A program made the translations under genes and the position numbers. 64,000 bases of DNA, taken from contig NZ_JAUSYQ010000002.1 of assembly GCF_030816965.1 (NCBI RefSeq), positions 9,724,001 to 9,788,000 on the forward strand, in the 5' to 3' direction. The notes below the pieces were generated by a model that saw nothing but the letters and a program-made list of their open reading frames with translations, searched no databases and was not told the origin of the DNA. Positions 7,011-14,701 of this stretch are shown here, piece by piece. Source of the stretch: Streptomyces canus (GTDB lineage Bacteria > Actinomycetota > Actinomycetes > Streptomycetales > Streptomycetaceae). Within the stretch, counting starts at the first letter, position 1. The number at the start of each line of letters is the position of its first letter.

Positions 7011-9472
7011 GGCGTGCCTCCCGGCTCACTGTTCTGTGTCGCGTACGCCTGCTGCCCGCCGGCCGTGGCCGGCACGGAATCGGGGTCCGAAGGGGCCGAG
7101 GCCGTGGTGGTCGGTGCCGGCGCGTACCGTCCGTCCGCGCGGGCGACGAGGGTGAGCGCCGCGGCCGCGGTCTTGAACAGAGGCTGCTTGGAGGCGGGAT
7201 CCCAGTCGGTGATCGTCGTCTCGTTCGCGGCGCGCCCCGGGCCGCCCCCGTCCGGACCGTCGCCCTCCTTCGTGTCCCAGTAGCCGTAGTGGAAGGGCAC
7301 GAACAGCAGCCCCGGCCGGATGTCCGTGACCCGCAGCCTCGCCTCCAGGGCGCCGCGCGGGGTGGCCACCCGCACGAGATCGCCCTCGCCCAGGCCCAGA
7401 CGCATCGCGTCCGCCGCGCAGGCCTCCACCCACACCTCGGGTGCGGCCTCGTCGAGCTGGGCCACCCGGCCGGTCTTGGTCCGGGTGTGGAAGTGGTAGA
7501 GGGTACGGCCTGTCGAGAGCTGAAACGGATGCCGGTCGTCGGGCATCTCGTGCGGCTCGACGTAAGCGGCCGCCCTGAGTACGGCCTTGCCGTCCGGGTT
7601 GAGCGAGCGGTACTCCACCGGATCCACGGCGGCCCCGGTCTCCAGGTCCTTGCCGTAGCTCTCGCAGTGGTCGGGGTGCGCCCAGGTGATGCCGTCCGTG
7701 TAGAGCCGCTCGGTGCCCCGCGGGTTCGCTTCGGTGCACGGCCACTGGATGCCACCGGCGTCGCGCAGCCGGTCGTAGGAGAGGCCCGTGTAGTCGCAGG
7801 GCCGGCCCGCGCTGCACCGCTTCCAGGCCTCGAACGCCTCCTCGGGCTCCTGCCAGCCGATGAGCGGCCCGCCGTCCTTGTCACGGAAGTCCATGCGGCG
7901 CGCGAAGTCGAGGAAGATGTCCAGGTCGGCCCTGGCCTCGCCGGGCGGCTCGACCGCCTTCTCGCACAGGTGGACGGTCCGGTCGGCGTTGGTGATCGTG
8001 CCGGTCTTCTCGCCCCAGGTGGCGGCGGGCAACACGACGTCGGCGAGTCGCGCGGTCTCCGTCAGGAACAGGTCCTGTACGACGGTGAAGAGCCGTTCCT
8101 GCGCCAACAGGGCGCGGACCCGGGCCAGTTCCGGCAGCGACACGGCGGGGTTGGTGCCGCTGATCCAGAGCATCGCGATCGAGCCCTGCTCGGCATAGCG
8201 GAACATCTGCATCGCGTGCGTGGGCGGCGCGAAGTGCGGGATCGTGGACGGCTCCACGTTCCACACCTTCGCCAGGTCGGCCACATGGCTGTCGTTCTGC
8301 CAGTTGCGGAATCCCGGCAGGTCGCCGTCGGCGCCGCACTCGCGGGTGTTCTGCGCGCTGGGCTGGCCGTTCATCTGGAGCACGCCCGCGCCCGGGCGGC
8401 CCAGCATCCCGCGGATCAGATGCAGGTTGTTGACCTGCACGGCCGCGGCGGTGGCCTGGTGCGCCTGGTAGACGCCCTGGAGGACCGTGGAGAGCAGGGC
8501 GTCCGTCGTACCGACGAGTTCGGCCGCCTCGGTGATGCGCGCGGCCGGTACGTCGCAGATGTCGGCGGCCCATTCGGGCGTGCAGGACGCGACCCGCTCG
8601 GCCAGCTCCTCGAAGCCGACCGTGTGCGCCTCGACGAAGTCGTGGTCGACCCGGTCGTGCCGGATCGTCTCGTGCAGCAGGGCGTTCAGCAGCGCCATGT
8701 TGGTGCCGACCCGCGGTGCCAGGTGCAGGGTCGCGTGCCGGGCCACCTGGGTCGGCCGGGGATCCACGCACAGCAGCCGGGGCGGGTCGCCGCCCGCCAG
8801 CCGGTCCAGCACCCGCGTCCACTGCACGGTCTGCGTCTCGGCCATGTTGTGGCCGAACAACGCGATCACGTCGGCGTGGTCGAGGTCGTCGAAGCTGCCC
8901 GGCTGGCCGTCGCAGCCGAACGACGCCTTCAACGCCTCGGCCGCGGTCGCCGTGCACAGCCGCGTGTTGCCGTCGAGATGGTTCGTGCCGATACCCGCCC
9001 GGGCCAGCACCGCGAGTGTGTAGTACTCCTCCAGGAACAGCTGCCCGCTGGTGTAGAAGCCGATCGAGCCGGGCCCGCGCTCGTCGAGCAGCTCGCGGGT
9101 GCGGGCGGCCACCAGCTCCATCGCGGTGTCCCAGTCCGTCTCCACGAGATGCCCGTCGCGCCGTACGAGCGGCCTGGTCAGCCGGTCCGGCGAGGCGTTC
9201 GCCTGCCAGCCGAACAGGTCCTTCGGCCCGAGCCTGCCCCGGCTGACGCGGTCCACCGCCCGTCCCCGTACGCCCGCCATACGGCCGTCGACGACGGCGA
9301 TGTCCATGGCGTCCCCGCCGGAGTGCAGCAGCGACGCCGCCCCCACCCACTTCTGCACCGCGCCGGGCTCCACGCCCTCCGCGAGATACGCGTCCACCCG
9401 GGACGGCCAGGCATCGTGGCGCCGGTAAGGTGCCCGGGCGCCCCAGGGATCTGCGATCCGGTCCGCCTTCAT
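7007..9472 (-). CDS. Molybdopterin (bis-MGD) oxidoreductase, NasA/formate dehydrogenase-like, without Fe-S cysteines
   Basis: 821 residues from ATG 9472, preceded by GGAGG at 5 bases; the open frame runs 65 codons further upstream but without a good start. The fold is that of NasA/NapA-type nitrate reductases: N-terminal domain, MGD-binding domains (GTNPAVSLPEL, VLPAATWGEKTGTITNADR) and C-terminal molydop-binding domain. C173 in NTRLCTATA matches the molybdenum-ligand cysteine. The N-terminal C-x2-C-x3-C and later C that hold a 4Fe-4S cluster are replaced at the same spacing by S47, H50, D54 and G82. Electron transfer therefore cannot use that cluster. The substrate is unknown. Confidence 0.85.
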   Translation of the reverse strand: MKADRIADPWGARAPYRRHDAWPSRVDAYLAEGVEPGAVQKWVGAASLLHSGGDAMDIAVVDGRMAGVRGRAVDRVSRGRLGPKDLFGWQANASPDRLTRPLVRRDGHLVETDWDTAMELVAARTRELLDERGPGSIGFYTSGQLFLEEYYTLAVLARAGIGTNHLDGNTRLCTATAAEALKASFGCDGQPGSFDDLDHADVIALFGHNMAETQTVQWTRVLDRLAGGDPPRLLCVDPRPTQVARHATLHLAPRVGTNMALLNALLHETIRHDRVDHDFVEAHTVGFEELAERVASCTPEWAADICDVPAARITEAAELVGTTDALLSTVLQGVYQAHQATAAAVQVNNLHLIRGMLGRPGAGVLQMNGQPSAQNTRECGADGDLPGFRNWQNDSHVADLAKVWNVEPSTIPHFAPPTHAMQMFRYAEQGSIAMLWISGTNPAVSLPELARVRALLAQERLFTVVQDLFLTETARLADVVLPAATWGEKTGTITNADRTVHLCEKAVEPPGEARADLDIFLDFARRMDFRDKDGGPLIGWQEPEEAFEAWKRCSAGRPCDYTGLSYDRLRDAGGIQWPCTEANPRGTERLYTDGITWAHPDHCESYGKDLETGAAVDPVEYRSLNPDGKAVLRAAAYVEPHEMPDDRHPFQLSTGRTLYHFHTRTKTGRVAQLDEAAPEVWVEACAADAMRLGLGEGDLVRVATPRGALEARLRVTDIRPGLLFVPFHYGYWDTKEGDGPDGGGPGRAANETTITDWDPASKQPLFKTAAAALTLVARADGRYAPAPTTTASAPSDPDSVPATAGGQQAYATQNSEPGGTP

Positions 9473-9612
9473 GGAGGCCTCCCTGACAACTCCTGCCGAT
9501 CGCCTCTGAGTACCCGTACCCCGCTGCCGGTAACGGTGTCCCGGGTGTAAGGCGGCCCGCTCGAAGGAACCCGCACCAGGACACAGGCGTACGACGCTCC
9601 AGGGAGGCCGAT

Positions 9613-10803
9613 GTGACCGACGCCGTGGACGAGGTGCTGGCGCGAGTGCGCGGAGAGGTGGCCGCACGGGCGGATCGGCTGTGGGACATGGCGCGGATGC
9701 TGCACTCCGACCCGGAGTACGCCTTCGAGGAGCACCGGGCCGCGGCGCTGCTGTGCGGGGAACTCGAATGGGCGGGGTTCAAGGTGCAACGGGACGTGGC
9801 CGGGCTGCCCACCGCGTTCACCGCACGGTCCGGTACGAGGCCCCGCCCCGCGGTGGCCCTCATGCTGGAGTACGACGCCCTGCCCGGTCTCGGCCACGCC
9901 TGCGGCCACAACCTGATCGCCGCGGCGGGCCTGGGCGCGGCCCTGGCCGCCCGAGCCGTACTCGACCGGGACGCGGGCACCGTGTGGGCCATCGGCACGC
10001 CCGCGGAGGAGGGCGGCGGAGGTAAGGTCGCCGAGACCGACGCCGGGGTGTTCGACGACATCGACGCGGCGCTGATGTTCCATCCCGGCGTGCACAGCTG
10101 GCAGTGGGCGCCACTGACCGCGCAGGCCCAGTACCGGGTCGGGTTCCACGGGCGCTCCGCCCACCCGACCGGGAACCCCACCGAGGGCATCGACGCCCTC
10201 GCCGCGCTCATCCAGCTGTTCAACACCCTGGCCGTGATCGGGCGCAGGCTGCCCGAGGGCTCGCATGTGCAGGGCATCGTCACGGACGGCGGCAGGGCGA
10301 CCAACATCGTCCCCGAGTACGCGGAAGGCCTGTTCGGCCTGCGCGCGGTGACGACGGCCGCCCTGGAGGACCTGGCGGGCGAGCTGCTGACCTGCGCCCA
10401 GGGGGTGGCGCGAGCGACGGGGACCACGGTCACCGTGGAACGCGCCACACCGCGGTACGAGCACTTCCGGAACAGCGCGGTCCTGTCCGCTCGGTTCGCC
10501 CGGCACCTGGCGGCGACGGGCATCTCGGTGACACCGCCGGAGCCGGGCGTCTATCTGGGTTCCTCCGATGTCGGGAACGTCAGCGGTCGGGTGCCCGCCA
10601 TCCATCCGTTCGTGGCGATCATGGAGAAGGACGGCTCCGACCACACACCCGAGTTCGCCGTCGCCGCCGGCTCCGAACGGGGCCGTCAGGTGATGCTCGC
10701 CGCCGCCGAGGCACTGGCCTGCACCGCGGTGGAGGTCCTGCTCCGCCCGGAACTGCGGGACGAGGCGTGGGAGCACCACGACCGGGCGTCCGTCCGCAGT
10801 TGA
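9613..10803 (+). CDS. M20-family metallo-amidohydrolase
   Basis: 396 residues, GTG start after GGGAGG. It matches M20D-type peptidases/aminoacylases: LEYDALPGLGHACGHN supplies the first zinc-ligand region, GTPAEEGGGGK the catalytic Glu region, and the lid domain follows (HGRSAHPTGNPTEGIDAL). The closest well-known type is the p-aminobenzoyl-glutamate hydrolase/AbgB-like group. Cytoplasmic, with no signal peptide. It is divergent from the molybdoenzyme gene, with a 140-base shared upstream region in which I see no clear promoter. Confidence 0.85.
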   Translation: MTDAVDEVLARVRGEVAARADRLWDMARMLHSDPEYAFEEHRAAALLCGELEWAGFKVQRDVAGLPTAFTARSGTRPRPAVALMLEYDALPGLGHACGHNLIAAAGLGAALAARAVLDRDAGTVWAIGTPAEEGGGGKVAETDAGVFDDIDAALMFHPGVHSWQWAPLTAQAQYRVGFHGRSAHPTGNPTEGIDALAALIQLFNTLAVIGRRLPEGSHVQGIVTDGGRATNIVPEYAEGLFGLRAVTTAALEDLAGELLTCAQGVARATGTTVTVERATPRYEHFRNSAVLSARFARHLAATGISVTPPEPGVYLGSSDVGNVSGRVPAIHPFVAIMEKDGSDHTPEFAVAAGSERGRQVMLAAAEALACTAVEVLLRPELRDEAWEHHDRASVRS

Positions 10804-10836
10804 GACACCGTCAGTTGACGTGGTCCGTCGACGTGG

Positions 10837-11562
10837 TCAGTCGACGTTCAGGTGGTACACGTTGAACGCCCGCCGGATCACCGGCTGGGCCACATTGCGC
10901 ACCCGCACCCCGCCGGCCGTCATCCCGTGCTCCGTGCCGGCGTGGGCGTGTCCGTGCACGCTCAGATCGGCTCCGGCGGTGTCGATCGCCTCAGCGAGCA
11001 GATAGCTGCCGAGGAACGGATAGATCTCCGGCGGCTCACCGGCGAGGGTGTCGGCGACGGGGGAGAAGTGGGTGAGCGCGACCCGGGTCCCGCAGCCCTG
11101 CCGGTCCAGTTCCTCCAGCGAGGTGCGCAGTCCGTCCGCGCAGCGCCGTGAGTACCGTACGAACTCCTTCATCAGCGGCTCGCCGAACTCCCCGGCGCTG
11201 CGGCCCACGAACCCGCCGCCGAACCCCTTGGTCCCGGCGACCCCCACGCGCGTGCCGCCGCACTCGACGACCGTCCCTTCGCCCTCCAGAACCCGCACGC
11301 CGGCGTCCTCCAGGAGCGCGGCGACCTTCTCGGGCTGCTCGTCGTGGTGGTCGTGATTGCCGAGAACCGCCACGACGGGCACGGCGAGACCGCGCACTTC
11401 CTGGGCTACCACCCGGGCCTCCTCCGGCGTGCCGTGCCGGGTGAGGTCGCCGGCCAGCAGGAGCAGGTCGGCGCACTCGGGCAGGGTCTCGAAGGCGGGA
11501 CGCAGCAGGCCCTGGCTCTCGGGGCCCATGTGGATGTCCCCCACGGCGGCGACGCGGATCAC
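10837..11562 (-). CDS. Calcineurin-like metallophosphoesterase
   Basis: 241 residues from GTG 11562, preceded by GGAGGAG. The metallophosphoesterase blocks are all present: GDIHMG (residues 7-12), LLAGDLTRHG, VLGNHDHHD and the C-terminal VHGHAHAG. It therefore has a two-metal phosphodiesterase or phosphatase centre. The GTG overlaps the BON gene stop by 4 bases (GTGA), so it is the last gene of a three-gene coupled operon. Substrate unknown. Confidence 0.85.
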   Translation of the reverse strand: MIRVAAVGDIHMGPESQGLLRPAFETLPECADLLLLAGDLTRHGTPEEARVVAQEVRGLAVPVVAVLGNHDHHDEQPEKVAALLEDAGVRVLEGEGTVVECGGTRVGVAGTKGFGGGFVGRSAGEFGEPLMKEFVRYSRRCADGLRTSLEELDRQGCGTRVALTHFSPVADTLAGEPPEIYPFLGSYLLAEAIDTAGADLSVHGHAHAGTEHGMTAGGVRVRNVAQPVIRRAFNVYHLNVD

Positions 11563-11831
11563 GGCAGCTCCTCCGCATGATCGGGTGTGACGTTCTCCGC
11601 CACCACCACATCGGTGTGCACGGCGAGGCCGGCGAGCTCCTCGCGGACGGTTCGCAGCACGGTCTCCCGGCACTGCGCGGAGGGCACCGTGCCGGAGACC
11701 ACGACCGACCCGGCCCGCACCTCGGCGCGGACCCCCAGCTCGCCGAGTTCCTCGGCGGCGAGCCGGTCACGCAGGTGGGCGACGCGGTACTCGACGTTCT
11801 CCTCTGAGTGTTGCGCCAGAGGCTCGCTCAT
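11559..11831 (-). CDS. Small BON-domain protein
   Basis: 90 residues with one BON-like domain (VEYRVAHLRDRLAAEELG...VRAEVRAGSVVVSGTVPS). BON domains are found in periplasmic osmotic-stress proteins and may bind phospholipid, but this one has no signal peptide and should be cytoplasmic. Both ends overlap neighbours by 4 bases (ATGA at 11828-11831, GTGA at 11559-11562), showing tight coupling. Confidence 0.7.
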   Translation of the reverse strand: MSEPLAQHSEENVEYRVAHLRDRLAAEELGELGVRAEVRAGSVVVSGTVPSAQCRETVLRTVREELAGLAVHTDVVVAENVTPDHAEELP

Positions 11832-12499
11832 GGCCGTCCCTCCCTCGTCCCCGGCTCGATGACCTCCAGGCGTTCCAGGAAGTAGAAGAACGCGTCCGGC
11901 ATCGGCGCGTCCCCGCACTCCCTGCGTACGGCCTCCCAGTCGACCTTCTCCCGCAGTGCGCGCGCGATCGGCAGGACCGCCCCGAAGTCGCAGTGGTGTT
12001 CGGAGAAAGCGGACAGCAGGCTGTGCAGCAGGTCGGTCGGGGACAGCACCGGCATGAGCACCGAGTCCACGGAGAGTTCGTCGGCCCGCGCCAGCAGTTC
12101 CGTGGTGACCGGCTGGTGCGCGAGCTCGAAGATCAGGTCGACCTGTTGGCCCATGCAGTCGGCCTTCAGCAGCCAGTCCTCCGGAGGCGTCCGCACCTCC
12201 AGACCCGCCCCACGGAGGGTCTCGGCCACGGACTCCGCGTCCTCGGGGAGGATGGCGAAATCGACGTCGTGCTGAAGGTTCTGGGCGCCGCCATGGGCGT
12301 ACACGGCGACGCTGCCCGCGAGCGCGAACGGGTGCCCTTCCCGTTTCAGGATCGCGCCGACCTGCTTGGCCGCCTCCAGGATCGCCTGGTTGCGGTCGAC
12401 CGGCAGCGTCGAGCCGAGCGCGTCGGCGCTCTCCGTCGCCAGTCGCAGTCCGGCGACGCCCCGGTGGCGGTCGACGTCGTCGTCGGCGTGCTGCGTCAT
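11828..12499 (-). CDS. Nucleotidyltransferase-fold protein
   Basis: 223 residues from ATG 12499, with GGAAGGGGG in front. The middle part has a minimal nucleotidyltransferase pattern: FALAGSVAVYAHGG near 59-72 followed by NLQHDVDFAI (D-x-D) and later VDLIFEL as the third acidic strand. This resembles the nucleotidyltransferase/AbiEii-like superfamily used in antitoxin systems and antibiotic adenylylation. It heads the operon with the BON and metallophosphoesterase genes. The open frame extends upstream into the repeat array, but that part is repeat-derived and not coding. Confidence 0.7.
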   Translation of the reverse strand: MTQHADDDVDRHRGVAGLRLATESADALGSTLPVDRNQAILEAAKQVGAILKREGHPFALAGSVAVYAHGGAQNLQHDVDFAILPEDAESVAETLRGAGLEVRTPPEDWLLKADCMGQQVDLIFELAHQPVTTELLARADELSVDSVLMPVLSPTDLLHSLLSAFSEHHCDFGAVLPIARALREKVDWEAVRRECGDAPMPDAFFYFLERLEVIEPGTREGRP

Positions 12500-12540
12500 C
12501 AGTGCCCCCTTCCTGACCGGCCCGCACCCGAGGGGCCGTG

Positions 12541-13513
12541 ACGGCGAGCCCCGAGTACCCGGGGCACCGCCTTCGACACGGCAGGTCGACCTGCGGGCGG
12601 TGGGTGCGTCGGCTTCCGGCGGGGAAGGCTCGGCTGCCGGCGGGGGAAGGCTGGGCTTCCCGCTGGGGGCAGGTTCGGCTTTCGGCCGTGGATGTGCCGG
12701 CCATCGGGCGGGGGCAGGGGGTTCGGCTTTCGGCCGGTGAGGCGCCGACCTTCGTTCGGTGGATGCGCCGGCCTTCGGCCAGGAGGCAGGTCGGCCTCCT
12801 GCGGCGTATGGGTCAGCGTTCCGGTCGGGGAGGCGCCGACCTTCGACTCGTGGATGCGTCGGTTTGCGGCCGGGGGCAGGTCGGCTGTTCGGGGGTGGTT
12901 GCGTCGGCTTCTGGCCGGGGGGACGGGTCGGCATTCGGCGGGTGGGCCGGTCGGTCTCAGCGGTGGATGTGTCGCCTCCGGCCGTGGGAAGCGTTGGCTG
13001 TCGGCCTGGGACAGGTCGGCCTTCCGCCCAGGACGGGTCAGCCTTCAGAAGTGGATGCGTCAGCCTTCCGGCCGGGCGGGAGAGGTCGGCCTTCGACCCG
13101 TGGATGCGTCGGTTTGCGGCTGGGGGCAGGTCGGCCTCCGGCGGTGGAGTGGCGGCTTCCGGCCAGACGACAGGTCGGCTTTCGGCTGGTGGACCGGTCG
13201 GCCTCCAGTGTTGGACGCGTCGGACTCCGGCCGTGGAAGCGTTGGCCGGCGGTCAGGACAGGTCGGTCTCCCGTCCAGGGGACAGGTCAGCCTCCGGCAG
13301 TGGATGCGTCAGCCTTCCGGCCGGGGGCAGGGTGGCCTTCGGGGGTGGATGGGTCGGCTTCTGGCTGGGGCAGGCCTCGGCTTCCGGATGTGGACGCCTT
13401 GGCCCCCGGCCAGGGACTGGTCGGCGTCCCGCCAAGGGACGACACGTCAGGCTTCGGCCGTGGATGCGTCGACTCCGGCCAGGCGATACCGCAGGCTTCG
13501 GCCGGGCGGGGCC
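12541..13513. repeat. Long degenerate tandem array of about 25-bp units
   Basis: About 970 bases of imperfect repeats. Two half-units alternate irregularly: GTGGATGCGTCGGCTTCCGGCC and GGGGCAGGTCGGCTTTCGGCC-like (differences at many positions), giving about 40 copies of a roughly 25-bp unit. The array lies directly 3' of the NUDIX gene and 5' of the nucleotidyltransferase gene. All three forward frames stay open for 300 codons because the unit has no stop trinucleotide, so open frames here are not evidence for genes. Confidence 0.82.
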
Positions 13514-13936
13514 TCAGTCGAGCAGCCCCCGGGACCTCAGGAGCGGCAGGACGTGGTCCCGTACAGCGGGGGCCAATGTCAGGTCGGGTTCCTGGCCGGT
13601 GATCCAGCGCATCGCTGACAGCTCGGCGGCGGGCCGGGGCAGGCCGGTGATCGTGGTGTCGTAGACCGTCATCGTCATCGGGATCCGCTCCAGCGCCGCG
13701 AGTGCCCGGACCTCCTGGAGGGGGCTGAAGGCCACGGGGACGAGACCGAGCTCCTCCCGCAGTTCGCGCAGGAGTGCCGTCTCCAGGTCCTCGCCCGGAT
13801 CGGGCTTGCCGCCCGGCAGGTAGAAGACCTCGTGGGCTGCGGTCTTGCTGACGACGAGAAGGCGTCCGGATCGGATGATCACGGCGGCGGCCACGACGAG
13901 GGAGCCGTCGTCGGACTCGGTGAGATGCTCGCTCAT
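13514..13936 (-). CDS. NUDIX hydrolase
   Basis: 140 residues with a complete NUDIX box (G-x5-E-x7-REL-x-EE-x-G-L) beginning GGKPDPGEDLETALLRELRE, so a Mg-dependent nucleoside-diphosphate-linked hydrolase. The ATG overlaps the stop of the exonuclease gene by 4 bases (ATGA, 13933-13936), giving a two-gene coupled unit that fits nucleotide-pool cleaning or nucleic-acid trimming. The 3' end abuts the long repeat array. Confidence 0.92.
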   Translation of the reverse strand: MSEHLTESDDGSLVVAAAVIIRSGRLLVVSKTAAHEVFYLPGGKPDPGEDLETALLRELREELGLVPVAFSPLQEVRALAALERIPMTMTVYDTTITGLPRPAAELSAMRWITGQEPDLTLAPAVRDHVLPLLRSRGLLD

Positions 13937-14502
13937 TCCGTGGGCCAGCCGTCCCGCCCCGCCAGATGCAACACCAGCGCGGCGATGTTCCAGGCGTCGT
14001 CCTCGCCGCGATGATGGCGTCCTTCGAGCGGCAGCCTGGCAAGGCGGAGGGCCTGTGCCATCCCGGGGCGCTTGCGCAGGCCGTGTACCTCGGTGAAGAC
14101 CGCCTTGGCGTTGGTGTGGCGGCGGCCGAAGGGATACGGCGTCCTCGTGGCCCCGCACTGCCGGGTGAACTGGTGACGGTCGTAGTCGCCCCAACTCGCC
14201 CACGCCCGCGCGCCCGAGGCGTGTTCGGCGGCCAGCAGCCTGCAGGCCTCCCCGAACGACAGCCCCCCGTCGGCCTCCGCCTGGGTCAGTCCGGTCAACT
14301 CCGTGCAGAATCCGCTGACTTCGGACCGGGCAGGCCGCACCAGGATCCGGTGCCGCTCGACCCGCTCGGCTGTCGACAGGTCTACGACGGTCAGCCCGAT
14401 CTCGATGATCTCGCTGACCGTGCCCGGGGGAGGGGAGCCGGGCCAGCACGTGGCTTCGACGTCCACGACGTTCAGGAGGCGCTGGGGGCTCGCGCTGTTC
14501 AT
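13933..14502 (-). CDS. DEDDh-type 3'-5' exonuclease (ERI-1/KapD-like)
   Basis: 189 residues. Exo I motif VDVEATCW near the N-terminus, Exo II region WASWGDYDRHQF, and Exo III HHRGEDDAWNIA with the conserved His and Asp. This set is typical of ERI-1/KapD-like RNA or DNA exonucleases of the RNase H fold. Coupled to the NUDIX gene. The promoter should lie in the 199-base region shared with the divergent DUF1996 gene. Confidence 0.88.
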   Translation of the reverse strand: MNSASPQRLLNVVDVEATCWPGSPPPGTVSEIIEIGLTVVDLSTAERVERHRILVRPARSEVSGFCTELTGLTQAEADGGLSFGEACRLLAAEHASGARAWASWGDYDRHQFTRQCGATRTPYPFGRRHTNAKAVFTEVHGLRKRPGMAQALRLARLPLEGRHHRGEDDAWNIAALVLHLAGRDGWPTE

Positions 14503-14701
14503 GACGAGAACCGTAGGGGCGCAGTTGTGTGCGAGTCACCTCGTTTTCCCTGCACGGAGGTTCGGGAGGGGGGTGGTGGAATCCGGTGCTCCGTATGAGA
14601 GTGCTGTGAATTTCCGAGACGCTTGAACACAGGGGGCCCGCGGTCCGTATGGGGCGAGGGATTTGCATGCCCGGAGAGCCGACACGCGCAGGAGTACTTC
14701 C

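Noticed and set aside
6668..9550. 960-codon plus-strand frame opposite the molybdoenzyme
   Set aside because: Arg/Gly/Val-rich shadow typical of high-GC antisense frames; the opposite strand has clear domains.
12538..13664. Three overlapping forward open frames of 300-354 codons with repetitive peptides
   Set aside because: All three frames are open because the repeat unit lacks stop trinucleotides; no ribosome site and no third-position GC bias for any one frame.
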